From Buttiauxella agrestis ATCC 33320 (lineage in GTDB: Bacteria > Pseudomonadota > Gammaproteobacteria > Enterobacterales > Enterobacteriaceae), in the NCBI RefSeq assembly GCF_000735355.1, contig NZ_JMPI01000057.1:1-64000 (forward strand): a stretch of DNA of 64,000 nt. The letters are read 5' to 3'. Under the pieces are notes generated by a model. The model was not told where the DNA came from. It ran no database searches and was given only the letters and a program-made list of their open reading frames with translations. A program made the translations under genes and the position numbers. Of this stretch, positions 42,347 through 53,018 are shown one piece after another. How positions within the stretch are numbered: position 1 is the stretch's first letter; each line of letters opens with the position of its first letter.

Positions 42347-43711
42347 TTGATTACACATATTAGCCCGTTAGGCTCAATGGATATGTTGTCGCAGTTGGAA
42401 GTCGATATGCTTAAACGCACGGCCAGCAGCGACCTCTATCAACTGTTTCGCAACTGTTCACTTGCCGTACTTAACTCAGGAAGCCAGACCGATAGCAGTA
42501 AAGAGTTGTTATCGCGTTACAAAAACTTCGATATCAACGTGCTGCGCCGCGAACGTGGCGTCAAACTTGAACTGATTAATCCACCTGATGATGCGTTTGT
42601 TGATGGTCGCATCATCCGGGCTTTGCAAGCTAACCTGTTTGCCGTGCTACGCGATATTTTGTTCGTGAACGGCCAGATTTCCACCGCCGGGCGCTTCCAG
42701 AATCTCGATTTGGCAGACCCAGAAAATATCACCAATATGGTGTTTTCTATTTTACGTAACGCTCGTGCATTGCATGTTGGCGAAGCGCCGAACCTGGTGG
42801 TTTGCTGGGGCGGGCACTCGATCAACGAAAACGAATACCTCTACGCACGTCGTGTCGGTACTCAACTCGGTCTGCGCGAACTCAATATTTGTACCGGCTG
42901 TGGCCCTGGAGCCATGGAAGCACCAATGAAAGGTGCCGCGGTGGGCCATGCCCAGCAACGTTATAGAGAAAGCCGCTTTATTGGTATGACGGAACCGTCA
43001 ATCATTGCCGCGGAACCACCTAACCCGTTGGTAAATGAACTGATAATCATGCCGGATATCGAAAAGCGCCTCGAAGCGTTTGTGCGAATCGCGCATGGCA
43101 TCATCATTTTCCCTGGTGGCGTGGGTACAGCAGAAGAACTGCTTTATCTGCTCGGCATTTTGATGAACCCGCATAACCACGACCAGGTATTGCCGCTGAT
43201 TTTGACCGGGCCGAAAGAGAGCGCTGACTACTTCCGCGTGCTGGACGAGTTTATCGTCAACACGGTGGGTGAGCAGGCGCGTCGTCATTACCAAATCATT
43301 ATCGACGACCCGGCTGAAGTCGCACGTCAGATGAAAAAGGCCATGCCAAAAGTGAAAGAGAATCGCCGCGAAACGGGCGATGCTTATAGCTTCAACTGGT
43401 CGATTCGTATTGCGCCTGATCTACAAATGCCGTTTGAGCCAACCCACGAAAATATGGCCAATCTCAAGCTCTATCCGGATCAACCTGCGGAGCAACTGGC
43501 GGCTTCTTTGCGCCGGGCGTTTTCCGGTATTGTTGCGGGTAACGTAAAAGAGGGCGGGATACGCGCCATTGAACAATTTGGCCCGTACAAAATTCACGGC
43601 GACGCACAAATGATGCGACGCATGGATGACCTGCTTCAGGGCTTTGTCGCCCAGCACCGCATGAAATTACCAGGCAGTGCTTACATTCCTTGCTACGAGA
43701 TTTGCACCTGA
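42347..43711 (+). CDS. ppnN: Pyrimidine/purine nucleotide 5'-monophosphate nucleosidase PpnN
   Basis: LOG-family nucleosidase that cleaves nucleoside monophosphates to base and ribose 5-phosphate; in E. coli it is stimulated by (p)ppGpp. The start codon is TTG at 42347, supported by AAGGAG five bases upstream and by full alignment of the N terminus [14 protein letters not shown] (454 residues, as in E. coli). The Rossmann core carries the LOG motif [15 protein letters not shown] and [14 protein letters not shown]. relA, the source of its activator, is in the same window. Confidence 0.96.
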   Translation: MITHISPLGSMDMLSQLEVDMLKRTASSDLYQLFRNCSLAVLNSGSQTDSSKELLSRYKNFDINVLRRERGVKLELINPPDDAFVDGRIIRALQANLFAVLRDILFVNGQISTAGRFQNLDLADPENITNMVFSILRNARALHVGEAPNLVVCWGGHSINENEYLYARRVGTQLGLRELNICTGCGPGAMEAPMKGAAVGHAQQRYRESRFIGMTEPSIIAAEPPNPLVNELIIMPDIEKRLEAFVRIAHGIIIFPGGVGTAEELLYLLGILMNPHNHDQVLPLILTGPKESADYFRVLDEFIVNTVGEQARRHYQIIIDDPAEVARQMKKAMPKVKENRRETGDAYSFNWSIRIAPDLQMPFEPTHENMANLKLYPDQPAEQLAASLRRAFSGIVAGNVKEGGIRAIEQFGPYKIHGDAQMMRRMDDLLQGFVAQHRMKLPGSAYIPCYEICT

Positions 43712-43717
43712 ATCCTC

Positions 43718-43743
43718 AGGGCGGAGCGACTCCGCCCTTTTTT
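43718..43743 (+). terminator. Terminator of ppnN
   Basis: AGGGCGGAG / CTCCGCCCT stem, CGA loop, followed by a T-run; 7 bp after the stop codon. Confidence 0.92.
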
Positions 43744-44187
43744 ATTTCCATATTTTTTCTCATTTTCCCCGCTAATTTCGCCCCCTTTCATGTTACCCGT
43801 ATCAGCATAAACATCTTCACGTAAACTAATACCTCAGTTCAATTCCATGCTAAAAACCCTGCGTATACAGACAATTACCCTGCCATCACAGACTGAAACA
43901 ACGGTTTATTATCTACAATATCCGTAATTTTAGGGTGTAAATATCAAACAAAATATCAGATGCAGAGTGAAAACCTGCCAAAAACCACACAAGCAGTGGA
44001 TTCTTACATTTGAGATCTTGATCACTGATGAATTGACAACATGAATGTATCTTTCCGCCCGCTGATTATCACTGGCCAAAATTACTATAAAACCGCCCGC
44101 TACCAGCATTAAATTTCAACAGTCAATGGCAAGGCATCGCGATTGACTCAGTTTTCGAATCAATATGTTCCTTTGGAGAAGTAGTAG
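43744..44187 (+). promoter_or_regulatory. sdaC upstream region with a candidate CRP site
   Basis: About 440 AT-rich non-coding bases before sdaC. TGAGATCTTGATCACT (44011-44026) resembles a CRP site (TGTGA-N6-TCACA) with one mismatch in each arm. CRP and Lrp control of sdaCB is reported in E. coli. GGAG precedes the sdaC ATG. No other gene is seen. Confidence 0.45.
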
Positions 44188-45492
44188 ATGGAAACCACAC
44201 AAACCGGCAGTATTGCCTCGGTTGAAAGCAAAAGTTCATGGCGCAAGTCCGATACCATGTGGATGCTGGGCTTGTACGGCACCGCAATTGGGGCTGGTGT
44301 TTTATTCCTGCCGATTAACGCCGGTGTTGGCGGCCTGATTCCGCTGTTCATCATGGCAATTCTTGCGTTCCCAATGACTTTCTTCGCTCACCGCGGTCTG
44401 ACTCGCTTTGTGCTGTCAGGTAAAAACCCTGGTGAAGACATTACTGAAGTTGTAGAAGAGCACTTCGGTGTGGGCGCAGGTAAAGTCATTACCCTGCTCT
44501 ACTTCTTTGCTATCTACCCAATTTTGCTGGTGTACAGCGTCGCTATAACTAACACCGTTGATAGCTTTATTACGCATCAGTTGGGTATGGTTTCTCCGCC
44601 ACGTGCGCTTTTGTCTCTGATCCTGATTGTGGGTCTGATGACCATCGTTCGTTTCGGTGAGCAGATGATCGTTAAAGCGATGAGCATCCTGGTGTTCCCG
44701 TTTGTTGCGGCTTTGATGGCTCTGGCGTTATATCTGATCCCTGAGTGGAGCAGCGCAGCGTTTGATACCCTGTCATTTAGTGCAGCTGCATCTCCTGCAA
44801 CCGGCAGCGGCTTGTGGATGACGCTGTGGCTGGCAATCCCAGTAATGGTGTTCTCCTTTAACCACTCGCCTATCATCTCTGCGTTTGCGGTTGCAAAACG
44901 TAACGAGTACGGCGACGAAGCTGAGAAGAAATGTTCCCGCATCCTGTCTTTTGCGCACATCATGATGGTAATTACCGTGATGTTCTTCGTATTCAGCTGC
45001 GTACTGAGCCTTTCCCCGGAAAACCTGGCCGAAGCAAAAGCACAGAACATCTCTATTCTGTCTTACCTGGCTAACCACTTTAACGCGCCTGTCATTGCCT
45101 GGATGGCACCGATTATCGCGATTGTTGCTATTACCAAATCCTTCCTCGGCCACTACCTGGGCGCACGTGAAGGCTTCAACGGGATGGTTATCAAATCCCT
45201 GCGCGGTAAAGGCAAAACTATTGAAATCAGCAAACTGAACCGCATCACCGCTATCTTCATGCTGGTGACAACATGGATTGTTGCCACCCTGAACCCAAGC
45301 ATTCTGGGGATGATTGAAACCCTGGGCGGCCCAATCATCGCGATGATTCTGTTCCTGATGCCGATGTACGCGATTCAGAAAGTCCCGGCAATGCGCAAAT
45401 ACAGCGGCCATATCAGCAATGTATTTGTGGTAATTATGGGTCTGGTCGCTATTTCCGCCATCTCTTACTCTCTATACTCGCTGTTCATCTAA
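44188..45492 (+). CDS. sdaC: Serine:H+ symporter SdaC
   Basis: Inner-membrane serine-specific transporter of the HAAAP family. The 434 residues have about 11 transmembrane helices, with the conserved [19 protein letters not shown] in TM1 and [15 protein letters not shown] in the middle. It imports serine for the dehydratase SdaB encoded 67 bp downstream; a hairpin lies between them. Confidence 0.97.
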   Translation: METTQTGSIASVESKSSWRKSDTMWMLGLYGTAIGAGVLFLPINAGVGGLIPLFIMAILAFPMTFFAHRGLTRFVLSGKNPGEDITEVVEEHFGVGAGKVITLLYFFAIYPILLVYSVAITNTVDSFITHQLGMVSPPRALLSLILIVGLMTIVRFGEQMIVKAMSILVFPFVAALMALALYLIPEWSSAAFDTLSFSAAASPATGSGLWMTLWLAIPVMVFSFNHSPIISAFAVAKRNEYGDEAEKKCSRILSFAHIMMVITVMFFVFSCVLSLSPENLAEAKAQNISILSYLANHFNAPVIAWMAPIIAIVAITKSFLGHYLGAREGFNGMVIKSLRGKGKTIEISKLNRITAIFMLVTTWIVATLNPSILGMIETLGGPIIAMILFLMPMYAIQKVPAMRKYSGHISNVFVVIMGLVAISAISYSLYSLFI

Positions 45493-45499
45493 AAGTTAT

Positions 45500-45528
45500 A
45501 AACCGCCTGCCTCCTGCAGGCGGTTTTT
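45500..45528 (+). terminator. Hairpin between sdaC and sdaB
   Basis: AAACCGCCTGC / GCAGGCGGTTT stem followed by TTT, 8 bp after sdaC. It probably ends part of the transcripts, so that sdaB is made at a lower level by read-through. Confidence 0.85.
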
Positions 45529-45559
45529 CTCTTAAAGTTACTCAGGCAACGGACGCAAC

Positions 45560-46924
45560 ATGATTAGCGTATTCGATATTTTCAAAATCGGTATTGGCCC
45601 GTCCAGTTCCCATACCGTCGGCCCGATGAAAGCCGGTAAGCAATTCGCAGACGATTTGATCGCGCAAGGGATTTTGCGCAACGTCACGCGAGTCGTCGTT
45701 GATGTATACGGTTCACTCTCTCTCACTGGTAAAGGTCACCATACCGATATCGCCATTATTATGGGTCTGGCGGGTAATATGCCGGACACCGTTGATATCG
45801 ACGCCATCCCACATTTTATTCAGGACGTGAATACTCACGGTCGCCTGTTGCTGGCAAACGGCCAGCATGAAGTGGAATTCCCGGTCGATAGCTGCATGAA
45901 CTTCCACGAAGATAATCTTTCCCTGCACGAAAACGGCATGCGTATTACAGCGCTGGCAGGAAGCGAAGTTGTTTATAGCCAAACGTATTACTCCATCGGC
46001 GGTGGTTTTATCGTTGATGAAGCCCATTTTGGCGTGGAAGAGTCCCAGCAGGTTGTCGTGCCATATCCTTATAAAAGTGCCGCTGATTTGCAGCGTCATT
46101 GCAAAGAAAGTGGGCTTTCGCTGTCTGGCTTGATGATGCTCAATGAGCGAGCAATGCGTTCGCAGGCTGAAATTGACGCACACTTTGCTGACGTGTGGAA
46201 TGTCATGCGCAGCGGTATTGAACGTGGCATCACCACCGAAGGCGTGCTGCCGGGTAAAATGCGTGTCCCCCGTCGTGCTGCGGCATTACGCAGAATGTTG
46301 GTCAGCAGTGATAAGAACAACTCTGACCCAATGGCCGTTGTCGATTGGATTAACATGTTCGCGCTGGCGGTAAACGAAGAAAATGCGGCGGGTGGTCGCG
46401 TTGTCACCGCCCCAACTAACGGCGCATGCGGTATTGTTCCGGCGGTACTGGCTTATTACGACAAATTCATTCGTGAAGTTAATACAAACTCCTGCGCGCG
46501 TTACTTCCTCGCGGCGGGCGCAATTGGTTCTCTGTATAAGATGAACGCGTCAATTTCAGGCGCTGAAGTGGGTTGCCAGGGCGAAGTCGGTGTTGCCTGT
46601 TCCATGGCAGCTGCAGGTCTTGCGGAATTACTGGGCGGCAGCCCAAGCCAGGTTTGTATTGCGGCCGAGATTGGGATGGAACATAACCTCGGTCTGACTT
46701 GTGACCCGGTTGCCGGACAAGTTCAGGTTCCGTGCATTGAGCGTAATGCGATTGCAGCGGTGAAAGCGGTGAATGCAGCACGTATGGCCTTGCGCCGTAC
46801 CAGCGAACCACGCGTTTGCCTCGATAAGGTTATCGACACCATGTACGAAACTGGCAAAGACATGAACGCCAAATACCGCGAAACATCACGCGGTGGCCTG
46901 GCGATGAAAGTGTCCTGCGATTAA
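45560..46924 (+). CDS. sdaB: L-serine dehydratase 2
   Basis: Iron-sulfur enzyme that deaminates L-serine to pyruvate and ammonia. The 454 residues (455 in E. coli) hold the beta domain first (GPSSSHTVGPMKAG) and then the catalytic alpha domain with APTNGACGIVPAVL and cluster cysteines in the NSCARYF, GLTCDPV and PCIERNA regions. Confidence 0.97.
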   Translation: MISVFDIFKIGIGPSSSHTVGPMKAGKQFADDLIAQGILRNVTRVVVDVYGSLSLTGKGHHTDIAIIMGLAGNMPDTVDIDAIPHFIQDVNTHGRLLLANGQHEVEFPVDSCMNFHEDNLSLHENGMRITALAGSEVVYSQTYYSIGGGFIVDEAHFGVEESQQVVVPYPYKSAADLQRHCKESGLSLSGLMMLNERAMRSQAEIDAHFADVWNVMRSGIERGITTEGVLPGKMRVPRRAAALRRMLVSSDKNNSDPMAVVDWINMFALAVNEENAAGGRVVTAPTNGACGIVPAVLAYYDKFIREVNTNSCARYFLAAGAIGSLYKMNASISGAEVGCQGEVGVACSMAAAGLAELLGGSPSQVCIAAEIGMEHNLGLTCDPVAGQVQVPCIERNAIAAVKAVNAARMALRRTSEPRVCLDKVIDTMYETGKDMNAKYRETSRGGLAMKVSCD

Positions 46925-46927
46925 AAA

Positions 46928-46954
46928 CAAAAACCCGCTGCGAAGCGGGTTTTT
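46928..46954 (+). terminator. Terminator of sdaB
   Basis: AAACCCGC / GCGGGTTT stem (loop TGCGAA) with a long T-run, right after the sdaB stop; its A-rich left arm could also serve convergent kduI. Confidence 0.92.
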
Positions 46955-46967
46955 TTATAGCGATTTC

Positions 46968-47804
46968 TTATCTTAGATCGCCAACCTTCACATGATCCAT
47001 ATCGTCAAACACCTGATTCTCACCCACCATTCCCCAGATAAACGTATACGCGCGCGTACCCACACCTGAGTGAATTGACCAGCTCGGGGAAATCACCGCT
47101 TGCTCGTTTTGCATCACAATGTGACGGGTTTCTTGCGGCTGGCCCATCATGTGGAATACGCAGCTGTCCTGCTCCAGACCGAAGTAGAAATAAACTTCCA
47201 TCCGACGTTCGTGTGTATGGCAAGGCATGGTGTTCCACAGATTACCAGGCTCCAGTTCAGTCAGACCCATACTCAACTGGCACGTTTCCAGCACATCTGG
47301 AACGAAGTACTTGTTGATAGTACGGCGGTTGCTGGTAACGCTATCGCCCAGTGTGACTGGAGAAACGTCCGCAGGTGTCACGCGCTTGGTTGGGTAAGTG
47401 GTGTGTGCCGGAGCACAGTTGTAGTAGAAGCGTGCCGGGTTTGCAGGGTCGATGCTGGCGAACACCACTTCTTTAGCGCCCTTACCGACGTACAAACCGT
47501 CGCGAGTGCCGATTTCATAGCAAGTACCGTCAACCGTAATTGTGCCCTGGCCGCCGATATTGATTACACCCAACTCGCGGCGCTCGAGGAAATAGCTCAC
47601 CCCCAACTGCTTACCAACTTCACCGCCAACACTCACCGTGCGCGTAACAGGCATGACGCCACCAACAATGATGCGGTCGATGTGGCTGTAGGTCATGGTG
47701 TACTCGTCAGCAGTAAAGATGGTTTCGATCAGAAACTCTTTACGTAAACCGGCAGTATCCAGGGTTTTTGCGTGATCGCTATGAATGCTTTGACGAATAT
47801 CCAT
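46968..47804 (-). CDS. kduI: 5-keto-4-deoxyuronate isomerase
   Basis: Zinc cupin that isomerises 5-keto-4-deoxyuronate to 2,5-diketo-3-deoxygluconate in pectin and uronate breakdown. Start chosen at 47804 ([11 protein letters not shown]), with AAGGAA upstream and 278 residues as in E. coli. Metal ligands lie in [15 protein letters not shown] and SIHSGVGT. In K-12 kduI is with kduD elsewhere; here it is divergent from kdgT, between sdaB and xni. kduD is not in the window. Confidence 0.95.
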   Translation of the reverse strand: MDIRQSIHSDHAKTLDTAGLRKEFLIETIFTADEYTMTYSHIDRIIVGGVMPVTRTVSVGGEVGKQLGVSYFLERRELGVINIGGQGTITVDGTCYEIGTRDGLYVGKGAKEVVFASIDPANPARFYYNCAPAHTTYPTKRVTPADVSPVTLGDSVTSNRRTINKYFVPDVLETCQLSMGLTELEPGNLWNTMPCHTHERRMEVYFYFGLEQDSCVFHMMGQPQETRHIVMQNEQAVISPSWSIHSGVGTRAYTFIWGMVGENQVFDDMDHVKVGDLR

Positions 47805-48218
47805 TACTTTTCCTTTCAAGGCTGAAAATACCAGGCGGAAACACAATCACGCCCGTTACTATTAATAATAATTTAGCAATTAAAATAGAGTTACTCACAA
47901 GTCATCTACATTTAACCGCACCACATAGACAGTTTATCACCTGATTATATAAATAATGTGATCCAAATTGAAATATCGTTTCAATTTGATTGAATTGCAA
48001 TTCCAACAGAGCGATAGTTTATCTCACGAAGCGTTACCGGGGCACATTAGCCGTGGTGACTAGCTCAATGAGGTTAATCAAACTGCCATTAAGAGCAACG
48101 AGCATCTCTGACCCAACATCTTAAATAATCAGGGAAAACTAACTTTTTTCGCTGCTAACTGTTACGTCATTTTTTCATTAACACGCTGTAGAAAATGAAA
48201 AAATCATAAGGAATTACC
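47805..48218. promoter_or_regulatory. kduI / kdgT divergent control region with KdgR-like operator
   Basis: About 410 AT-rich non-coding bases. A perfect palindrome, AAATTGAAA-TATCG-TTTCAATTT (47965-47987), fits the GAAA-N5-TTTC form of operators for KdgR, the repressor of pectin and ketodeoxygluconate genes. Its place between two genes of that pathway supports the assignment. TGTGATCC at 47957-47964 may be half of a CRP site. Confidence 0.65.
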
Positions 48219-49214
48219 ATGAAGATCAAAGCTACTATTGAACGCATTCCTGGTGGGATGATGCTGATTCCATTGATTCTTGGAGCTATTTTAAATACTT
48301 TCGCTCCAGACACTGGTGCCTATTTTGGTTCGTTTACTAAAGGAATGATTAGCGGCACCGTTCCTATTCTGGCGGTTTGGTTCTTCTGTATTGGTGCCTC
48401 AATTGATCTGCGTGCAACAGGTACCGTTTTGCGCAAGTCCGGCACCCTGGTGCTGACCAAAATTGCTGTGGCCTGGGTCGTGGCTATGATTGCCGCGTCC
48501 TTTATTCCTGAAGGTGGGATTCAGACAGGCATGTTCGCTGGTTTATCCGTTCTGGCCCTCGTCTCTGCGATGGACATGACCAACGGCGGCCTGTACGCGA
48601 GCCTGATGAACCAGTACGGCACTAAAGAAGAATCAGGTGCATTCGTGCTGATGTCTCTGGAATCTGGCCCACTCATGACCATGGTGATCCTGGGTTCTGC
48701 GGGTCTGGCATCCTTTGAACCACACCACTTTATCGGTGCCGTGCTGCCCTTCCTGATTGGTTTTGCATTAGGTAACCTGGACCACGACTTCCGCACCTTC
48801 TTTAGCAAAGCAACGCCAGTCCTGATTCCGTTCTTCGGCTTCGCTCTGGGTAACACCATCAACCTGGGCGTGATTATGGACACCGGCTTGCTGGGTATCA
48901 TGCTGGGTGTAGCGGTTATCGTTGTTACGGGTATTCCGTTGATTCTGGCTGATAAATACATCGGCGGCGGCAACGGTACCGCAGGAATTGCAGCCTCTTC
49001 GGCAGCAGGCGCTGCGGTGGCTAACCCGGTTATCATTGCGCAAATCAACCCGGCATTTGAGCCAGTCGCCGCTTCAGCAACCGCGCTGGTTGCAGCAAGC
49101 GTGATTGTGACCGCAATTCTGGTGCCAATCATTACCGCACTGTATTCAAGACGTATGGGCGGGAAAGTTGCTCAAAAGAATGAAAATGATGATGTGGTGG
49201 AGCTTTCACATTAA
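48219..49214 (+). CDS. kdgT: 2-keto-3-deoxygluconate permease
   Basis: Inner-membrane proton symporter for 2-keto-3-deoxygluconate. The 331 residues have about 10 hydrophobic spans; the family pattern [19 protein letters not shown] at the N terminus, [16 protein letters not shown] in the middle and [17 protein letters not shown] near the end are present. Divergent from kduI and sharing the KdgR-like operator. Confidence 0.93.
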   Translation: MKIKATIERIPGGMMLIPLILGAILNTFAPDTGAYFGSFTKGMISGTVPILAVWFFCIGASIDLRATGTVLRKSGTLVLTKIAVAWVVAMIAASFIPEGGIQTGMFAGLSVLALVSAMDMTNGGLYASLMNQYGTKEESGAFVLMSLESGPLMTMVILGSAGLASFEPHHFIGAVLPFLIGFALGNLDHDFRTFFSKATPVLIPFFGFALGNTINLGVIMDTGLLGIMLGVAVIVVTGIPLILADKYIGGGNGTAGIAASSAAGAAVANPVIIAQINPAFEPVAASATALVAASVIVTAILVPIITALYSRRMGGKVAQKNENDDVVELSH

Positions 49215-49232
49215 TCGTTAAACAGTTAATAC

Positions 49233-49262
49233 AAAAATGGAGCCTTACGGCTCCATTTTTTT
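49233..49262. terminator. Bidirectional terminator between kdgT and the aminotransferase gene
   Basis: AAAAATGGAGCC / GGCTCCATTTTT stem with a TTAC loop, flanked by A and T runs, between convergent genes. Confidence 0.92.
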
Positions 49263-49266
49263 CGTC

Positions 49267-50451
49267 TTATAGCGCCGCTTTTAAGCGTTGTACCGCCTCA
49301 TAGAGCTGCTCTTCGGTGGCCGTTGCATAAGAGAAACGCAGCGTTTTCTTGTCGGCATTATCACTAAAGAAAAACTCACCCGGAACATACACCACGCCTT
49401 TTTCCAGCGTCTGTTGCAACCAACGGGTGGTATCAAATTCGTAGCGGAAAGAGGCCCACAAGAACATCCCACCCTGCGGTTGGTTAAAGGTGATGTGCTC
49501 GTTTAATTCCTGATGCAAATACTTCGACAAGCTCAGGCATTTCTTCTTATACGCTTCGCGAATCAGTTCAATCTGCGGGTCAAGCCTGTCGAGTGTGAGA
49601 TAGGCAGACACCAGTGATTGCGTAAAAGAGTTGGCGTGCAAATCGGTGGCTTGCTTAATGATGGCGACTTTTTGCTTCATCCATTCCGGCAGAACAATCC
49701 AGCCTACGCGCAAACCCGGTGCCAGAATTTTAGAAAACGTCGAGGTATAAACTACGTTTTCCTGGCTGCCACGCTCAGTGGCCACTTGCAGAAGCGTTTT
49801 CTCGCGAGTGTCAGTGAAGCTAATCGCGCCGTACGGATCATCTTCAACAATGACGAAGTGATGTTCTTCAGCCAGTTTGACCAGTTGCTCACGGCGGCTG
49901 GCGCTCAATGTTGTGCCGCTTGGGTTGCCAAAAGTCGGAACGATATAGACGCCTTTAATACGCGTCGTTTTCAGCAACTCTTCCAGTTCGTCGACAATCA
50001 TCCCGTGCTCATCGCTACCCACGGATTTCACATCGGCTTCGTTCAGGCTCAGAATTTGCAGCGTCGCCAGATAAGTTGGGCGCTCAACCACAAACACATC
50101 ACCAGGGTTCACCAACGCACGCATCAGCAAATCCAGCGCCTGTTGAGAGCCAGAGGTGATCAGCAACTGTTCTGAAGTGGTGGCAATCCCCCGTTGCTGG
50201 CACAGCTCAACCAATTGCTGACGCAGTTCAACAGTGCCTTCGGTCAGGCCATACTGGAACGCGTCATTAAAATTCTCGGCGACCACTTTTTGCGTCGCAA
50301 TTCCCAGCCCTTCTTTATCAAACAATTCGCTGGAAGGAATGCCGCCAGCAAGGGAAATCACGCCAGGCATTTTGCTGTGCTTCAATAATTCTCTGATGGC
50401 TGACGGTTGTAAAGCCTGGATGCGATGTGCGAGGTGTGAACTATTACTCAT
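49267..50451 (-). CDS. PLP-dependent class I/II aminotransferase (LysN/2-aminoadipate type)
   Basis: Fold-type I aminotransferase of 394 residues without a DNA-binding domain. The PLP Lys is in TSTFSKILAPGLRVGW, with PTFGNPSGTTLS, VEDDPYGAISF and ITSGSQQALDLL as other cofactor motifs. The pattern is closest to the LysN/2-aminoadipate or aromatic aminotransferase group; substrate unknown. It is absent from this place in K-12 and lies between kdgT and xni. The N-terminal MSNSSHLAHRIQALQPSAIREL is typical of the group. Confidence 0.8.
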   Translation of the reverse strand: MSNSSHLAHRIQALQPSAIRELLKHSKMPGVISLAGGIPSSELFDKEGLGIATQKVVAENFNDAFQYGLTEGTVELRQQLVELCQQRGIATTSEQLLITSGSQQALDLLMRALVNPGDVFVVERPTYLATLQILSLNEADVKSVGSDEHGMIVDELEELLKTTRIKGVYIVPTFGNPSGTTLSASRREQLVKLAEEHHFVIVEDDPYGAISFTDTREKTLLQVATERGSQENVVYTSTFSKILAPGLRVGWIVLPEWMKQKVAIIKQATDLHANSFTQSLVSAYLTLDRLDPQIELIREAYKKKCLSLSKYLHQELNEHITFNQPQGGMFLWASFRYEFDTTRWLQQTLEKGVVYVPGEFFFSDNADKKTLRFSYATATEEQLYEAVQRLKAAL

Positions 50452-50626
50452 GTTGTTGTCTCTGATTTTTCTATTCGTTTAAAATATATATAGCAACCTA
50501 AGTACTTAGCAATGCTTTTCAGAACAATAATATTGCGAGCCGCTTTCCTGAATTTAATTCCCGCGTTCGCGGTCGTCTCGCAGAAATGTTACTGTGCATC
50601 AAGAGAATGTTGAATGCGAAATACCC

Positions 50627-51397
50627 ATGATGATTCATTTACTTATCGTTGATGCCCTGAACTTAATACGCCGTATTCATGCGGTTCAAGGCTCGCCCTG
50701 CGTTGATACTTGCCTGCACGCTCTTGATGCGCTGATTACCCATAGTCAGCCCACGCACGCCGTCGCCGTGTTTGACGACGATGACCGCCGTGAAGGCTGG
50801 CGGCATCAGGTGTTGCCTGACTATAAAGCGGGGCGCACACCAATGCCAGATACCTTGCATCAGGAAATGCCAGTATTGCGAGATGCGTTCGCTAAAAGAG
50901 GCGTCGCCTGCTGGCATTCTGCGGGGAACGAGGCTGATGATCTTGCCGCCACACTTGCGGTAAAAATTGCGGCCAGCGGGCACCGCGCGACTATTGTTTC
51001 CACCGACAAAGGTTTCTGCCAGTTGCTCGCACCGAACATTCAAATCCGCGACTACTTTCAGAAACGCTGGCTGGATGCGCCATTTATTGCGCAAGAATAC
51101 GGTGTGCTGCCTACACAATTGGGTGACTTCTGGGGGCTTGCGGGAATCAGCAGCAGTAAAATTTCTGGTGTTCCGGGTATCGGGCCGAAGAGCGCCACAC
51201 AATTGATCAATCAGTTTTCAACGCTCGAAGCGCTGTACGAACGATTAGAAGAAGTACCTGAGAAATGGCGTAAGAAGTTAGAACAACATCGTGAAAGTGC
51301 GTTTATCAGCCGCCAGGTGGCGCAGTTGCAGACGGATTTACAGCTTGATGGGAATTTGCAGCAATTGCGATTGCCGGGTGGGACGCCCTCACCCTAG
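50627..51397 (+). CDS. xni: Exonuclease IX-like flap endonuclease Xni
   Basis: Structure-specific 5' flap endonuclease related to the 5'-3' exonuclease domain of DNA polymerase I. I choose the first of two tandem ATGs at 50627, matching the E. coli N terminus ([17 protein letters not shown]). Acidic metal residues lie in [22 protein letters not shown] and STDKGF; the helix-hairpin-helix is [13 protein letters not shown]. The product has 256 residues against 251 in E. coli: the last residues (PGGTPSP) are encoded by a REP-like repeat that supplies the stop codon. Confidence 0.93.
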   Translation: MMIHLLIVDALNLIRRIHAVQGSPCVDTCLHALDALITHSQPTHAVAVFDDDDRREGWRHQVLPDYKAGRTPMPDTLHQEMPVLRDAFAKRGVACWHSAGNEADDLAATLAVKIAASGHRATIVSTDKGFCQLLAPNIQIRDYFQKRWLDAPFIAQEYGVLPTQLGDFWGLAGISSSKISGVPGIGPKSATQLINQFSTLEALYERLEEVPEKWRKKLEQHRESAFISRQVAQLQTDLQLDGNLQQLRLPGGTPSP

Positions 51398-51474
51398 CCC
51401 TCTCCCACAGGAGAGGGAACTGTTCGGTGATTCAGCCTAGCCCTCTCCCTCAGCGAGAGGGTCGGGGTGAGGGT
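51385..51474. repeat. REP-like palindromic pair overlapping the end of xni
   Basis: Two hairpins of the CCCTCTCCC/GGGAGAGGG kind in inverted orientation, with outer arms CCCTCACCC (51386-51394) and GGGTGAGGG (51465-51473) that could pair across the whole element. It is related to the pair at 11791-11896. The left unit overlaps the xni coding sequence. Confidence 0.85.
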
Positions 51475-51480
51475 GATGAA

Positions 51481-52581
51481 TCAACGCTCGTCGCGACGAC
51501 CGCCCACAGCGGCCCACATACGGCGCACGTGTACGGTCACTTCTTCACGGTCGTGGTACAACTGGCGCGCCTGAATTTCCGCGCTGATTCCATGCTCTGC
51601 CAGTTTTTCATGAATCAATGCCAGGTTTTGCGACACTTCTTCATAGCGCTTCTTCATTGGCAACTTGAGGTTGAAAATAGTTTCGCGGCACCAGCCGTTC
51701 ACGAGCCACGTCGCCATCAGACTCGCCACTTTTGCCGGTTTCTCAACCATGTCGCAGACCATCCAGGAGATGTTGTTGCGGGTTGGCTTATATTTAAAAC
51801 CATCTTCCTGCAACCAGGTCACTTGCCCGGTGTCCATCAGGCTCTGTGCCATTGGGCCGTTATCAACGGAGCAAACCCACATATTGCGTTGCGTTAATTG
51901 GTAAGTCCAACCGCCAGGGCAGGCTCCCAGATCAACGGCATGCATCCCGTTCGCCAGACGCTCATCCCACTCATCCGCCGGAATGAAAGTATGGAATGCT
52001 TCTTCCAGTTTCAGGGTTGAACGGCTTGGCGCTTCAGCAGGCAATTTCAGTCGCTGGATGCCCATATAGAAAGGCGAGTTATTCGTGGTGTAGGAATAAC
52101 CGGTGTAGCAGCAGCCGGGTGCGATAAAGAATACATGCACCACCGGGCGTTTTGGCGTTTCGTAATTGGTGAGGATCCCTGCCTCGCGCAGGCTGGCACG
52201 CAGCGGTACCGTCAGCTTACGGCAAAACTTCATCAGCTCTTTGCTTTCATTCGTGTCAGCAACTTCAACGCGCAGATCGCCGCCCTTCTCAACCACGCCC
52301 GTCAACATTCCGGTAATTGGCGTAATACGATCTTCCGGTGGAAGATCTTTTAGCAACTCACCCGCAACGATCATCTGGCGAGCAAAGATCAGATCACGAA
52401 ACGGCAATTCACGCGCCAGTTTGTCAGCGTCATCTTGCTGATAGCATTCGTAAATTACGTAACCGCTGTTTTCTTTCACCCGCGCAAAACCAAACACGCC
52501 GCGCTGGCCCGCTTTATCGGTAATCTCTGCCGCGCACTCTTTCTCAAAACCTTGTCGGCAGTACAAAATAACTTTATTCAT
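51481..52581 (-). CDS. rlmM: 23S rRNA (cytidine2498-2'-O)-methyltransferase
   Basis: SAM-dependent enzyme that methylates C2498 near the peptidyl-transferase centre. The 366 residues contain an N-terminal THUMP-like region and the Rossmann domain with [14 protein letters not shown] (about 219-232), plus [11 protein letters not shown] and the catalytic [10 protein letters not shown]. The E. coli length is the same. It overlaps ygdD by 8 bp (52574-52581). Confidence 0.96.
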   Translation of the reverse strand: MNKVILYCRQGFEKECAAEITDKAGQRGVFGFARVKENSGYVIYECYQQDDADKLARELPFRDLIFARQMIVAGELLKDLPPEDRITPITGMLTGVVEKGGDLRVEVADTNESKELMKFCRKLTVPLRASLREAGILTNYETPKRPVVHVFFIAPGCCYTGYSYTTNNSPFYMGIQRLKLPAEAPSRSTLKLEEAFHTFIPADEWDERLANGMHAVDLGACPGGWTYQLTQRNMWVCSVDNGPMAQSLMDTGQVTWLQEDGFKYKPTRNNISWMVCDMVEKPAKVASLMATWLVNGWCRETIFNLKLPMKKRYEEVSQNLALIHEKLAEHGISAEIQARQLYHDREEVTVHVRRMWAAVGGRRDER

Positions 52582-52969
52582 GGCTTACGCCCCTACGTTT
52601 CAGGCGCATTGCACCAATCAACATCAAGATCCAACCGGCGAGAAAACTAAACCCGCCGACCGGAGTAACAAACGCCCACAGGCGTAAGTGTGACAGCGCC
52701 AGACAATAAAGACTGCCGCTGAATAAAACAGTACCGAGCGCCATAAAAACGCTGCTCCAATAAAACCAAATGCTGACCCGGCGTTGCATGGCAACGGCCA
52801 GACCAAATATGGCTAACGTGTGAAACGCTTGATATTCGAGGCCGGTTTGAATCCAGCCCATTTCCACAACACCAAGCGTTTTGCTCAATACATGCGCCCC
52901 AAAGGCCCCGAGAGCAACAAAGATAAAACCGCTAATTGCGGTAAAAATCAGCATGAAACGGCTGGTCAT
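52574..52969 (-). CDS. ygdD: Inner-membrane protein YgdD (DUF423)
   Basis: Membrane protein of unknown function, 131 residues, with four hydrophobic spans (about 6-24, 46-62, 70-88 and 98-118). [11 protein letters not shown] and the [13 protein letters not shown] region are the DUF423 hallmarks. Between gcvA (49 bp upstream) and rlmM, as in E. coli. Confidence 0.93.
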   Translation of the reverse strand: MTSRFMLIFTAISGFIFVALGAFGAHVLSKTLGVVEMGWIQTGLEYQAFHTLAIFGLAVAMQRRVSIWFYWSSVFMALGTVLFSGSLYCLALSHLRLWAFVTPVGGFSFLAGWILMLIGAMRLKRRGVSHE

Positions 52970-53018
52970 GGTGTAACCCTAAAGTGAAGGCGCAGCACAA
53001 TGCCTGCGCGAAGGTTGC

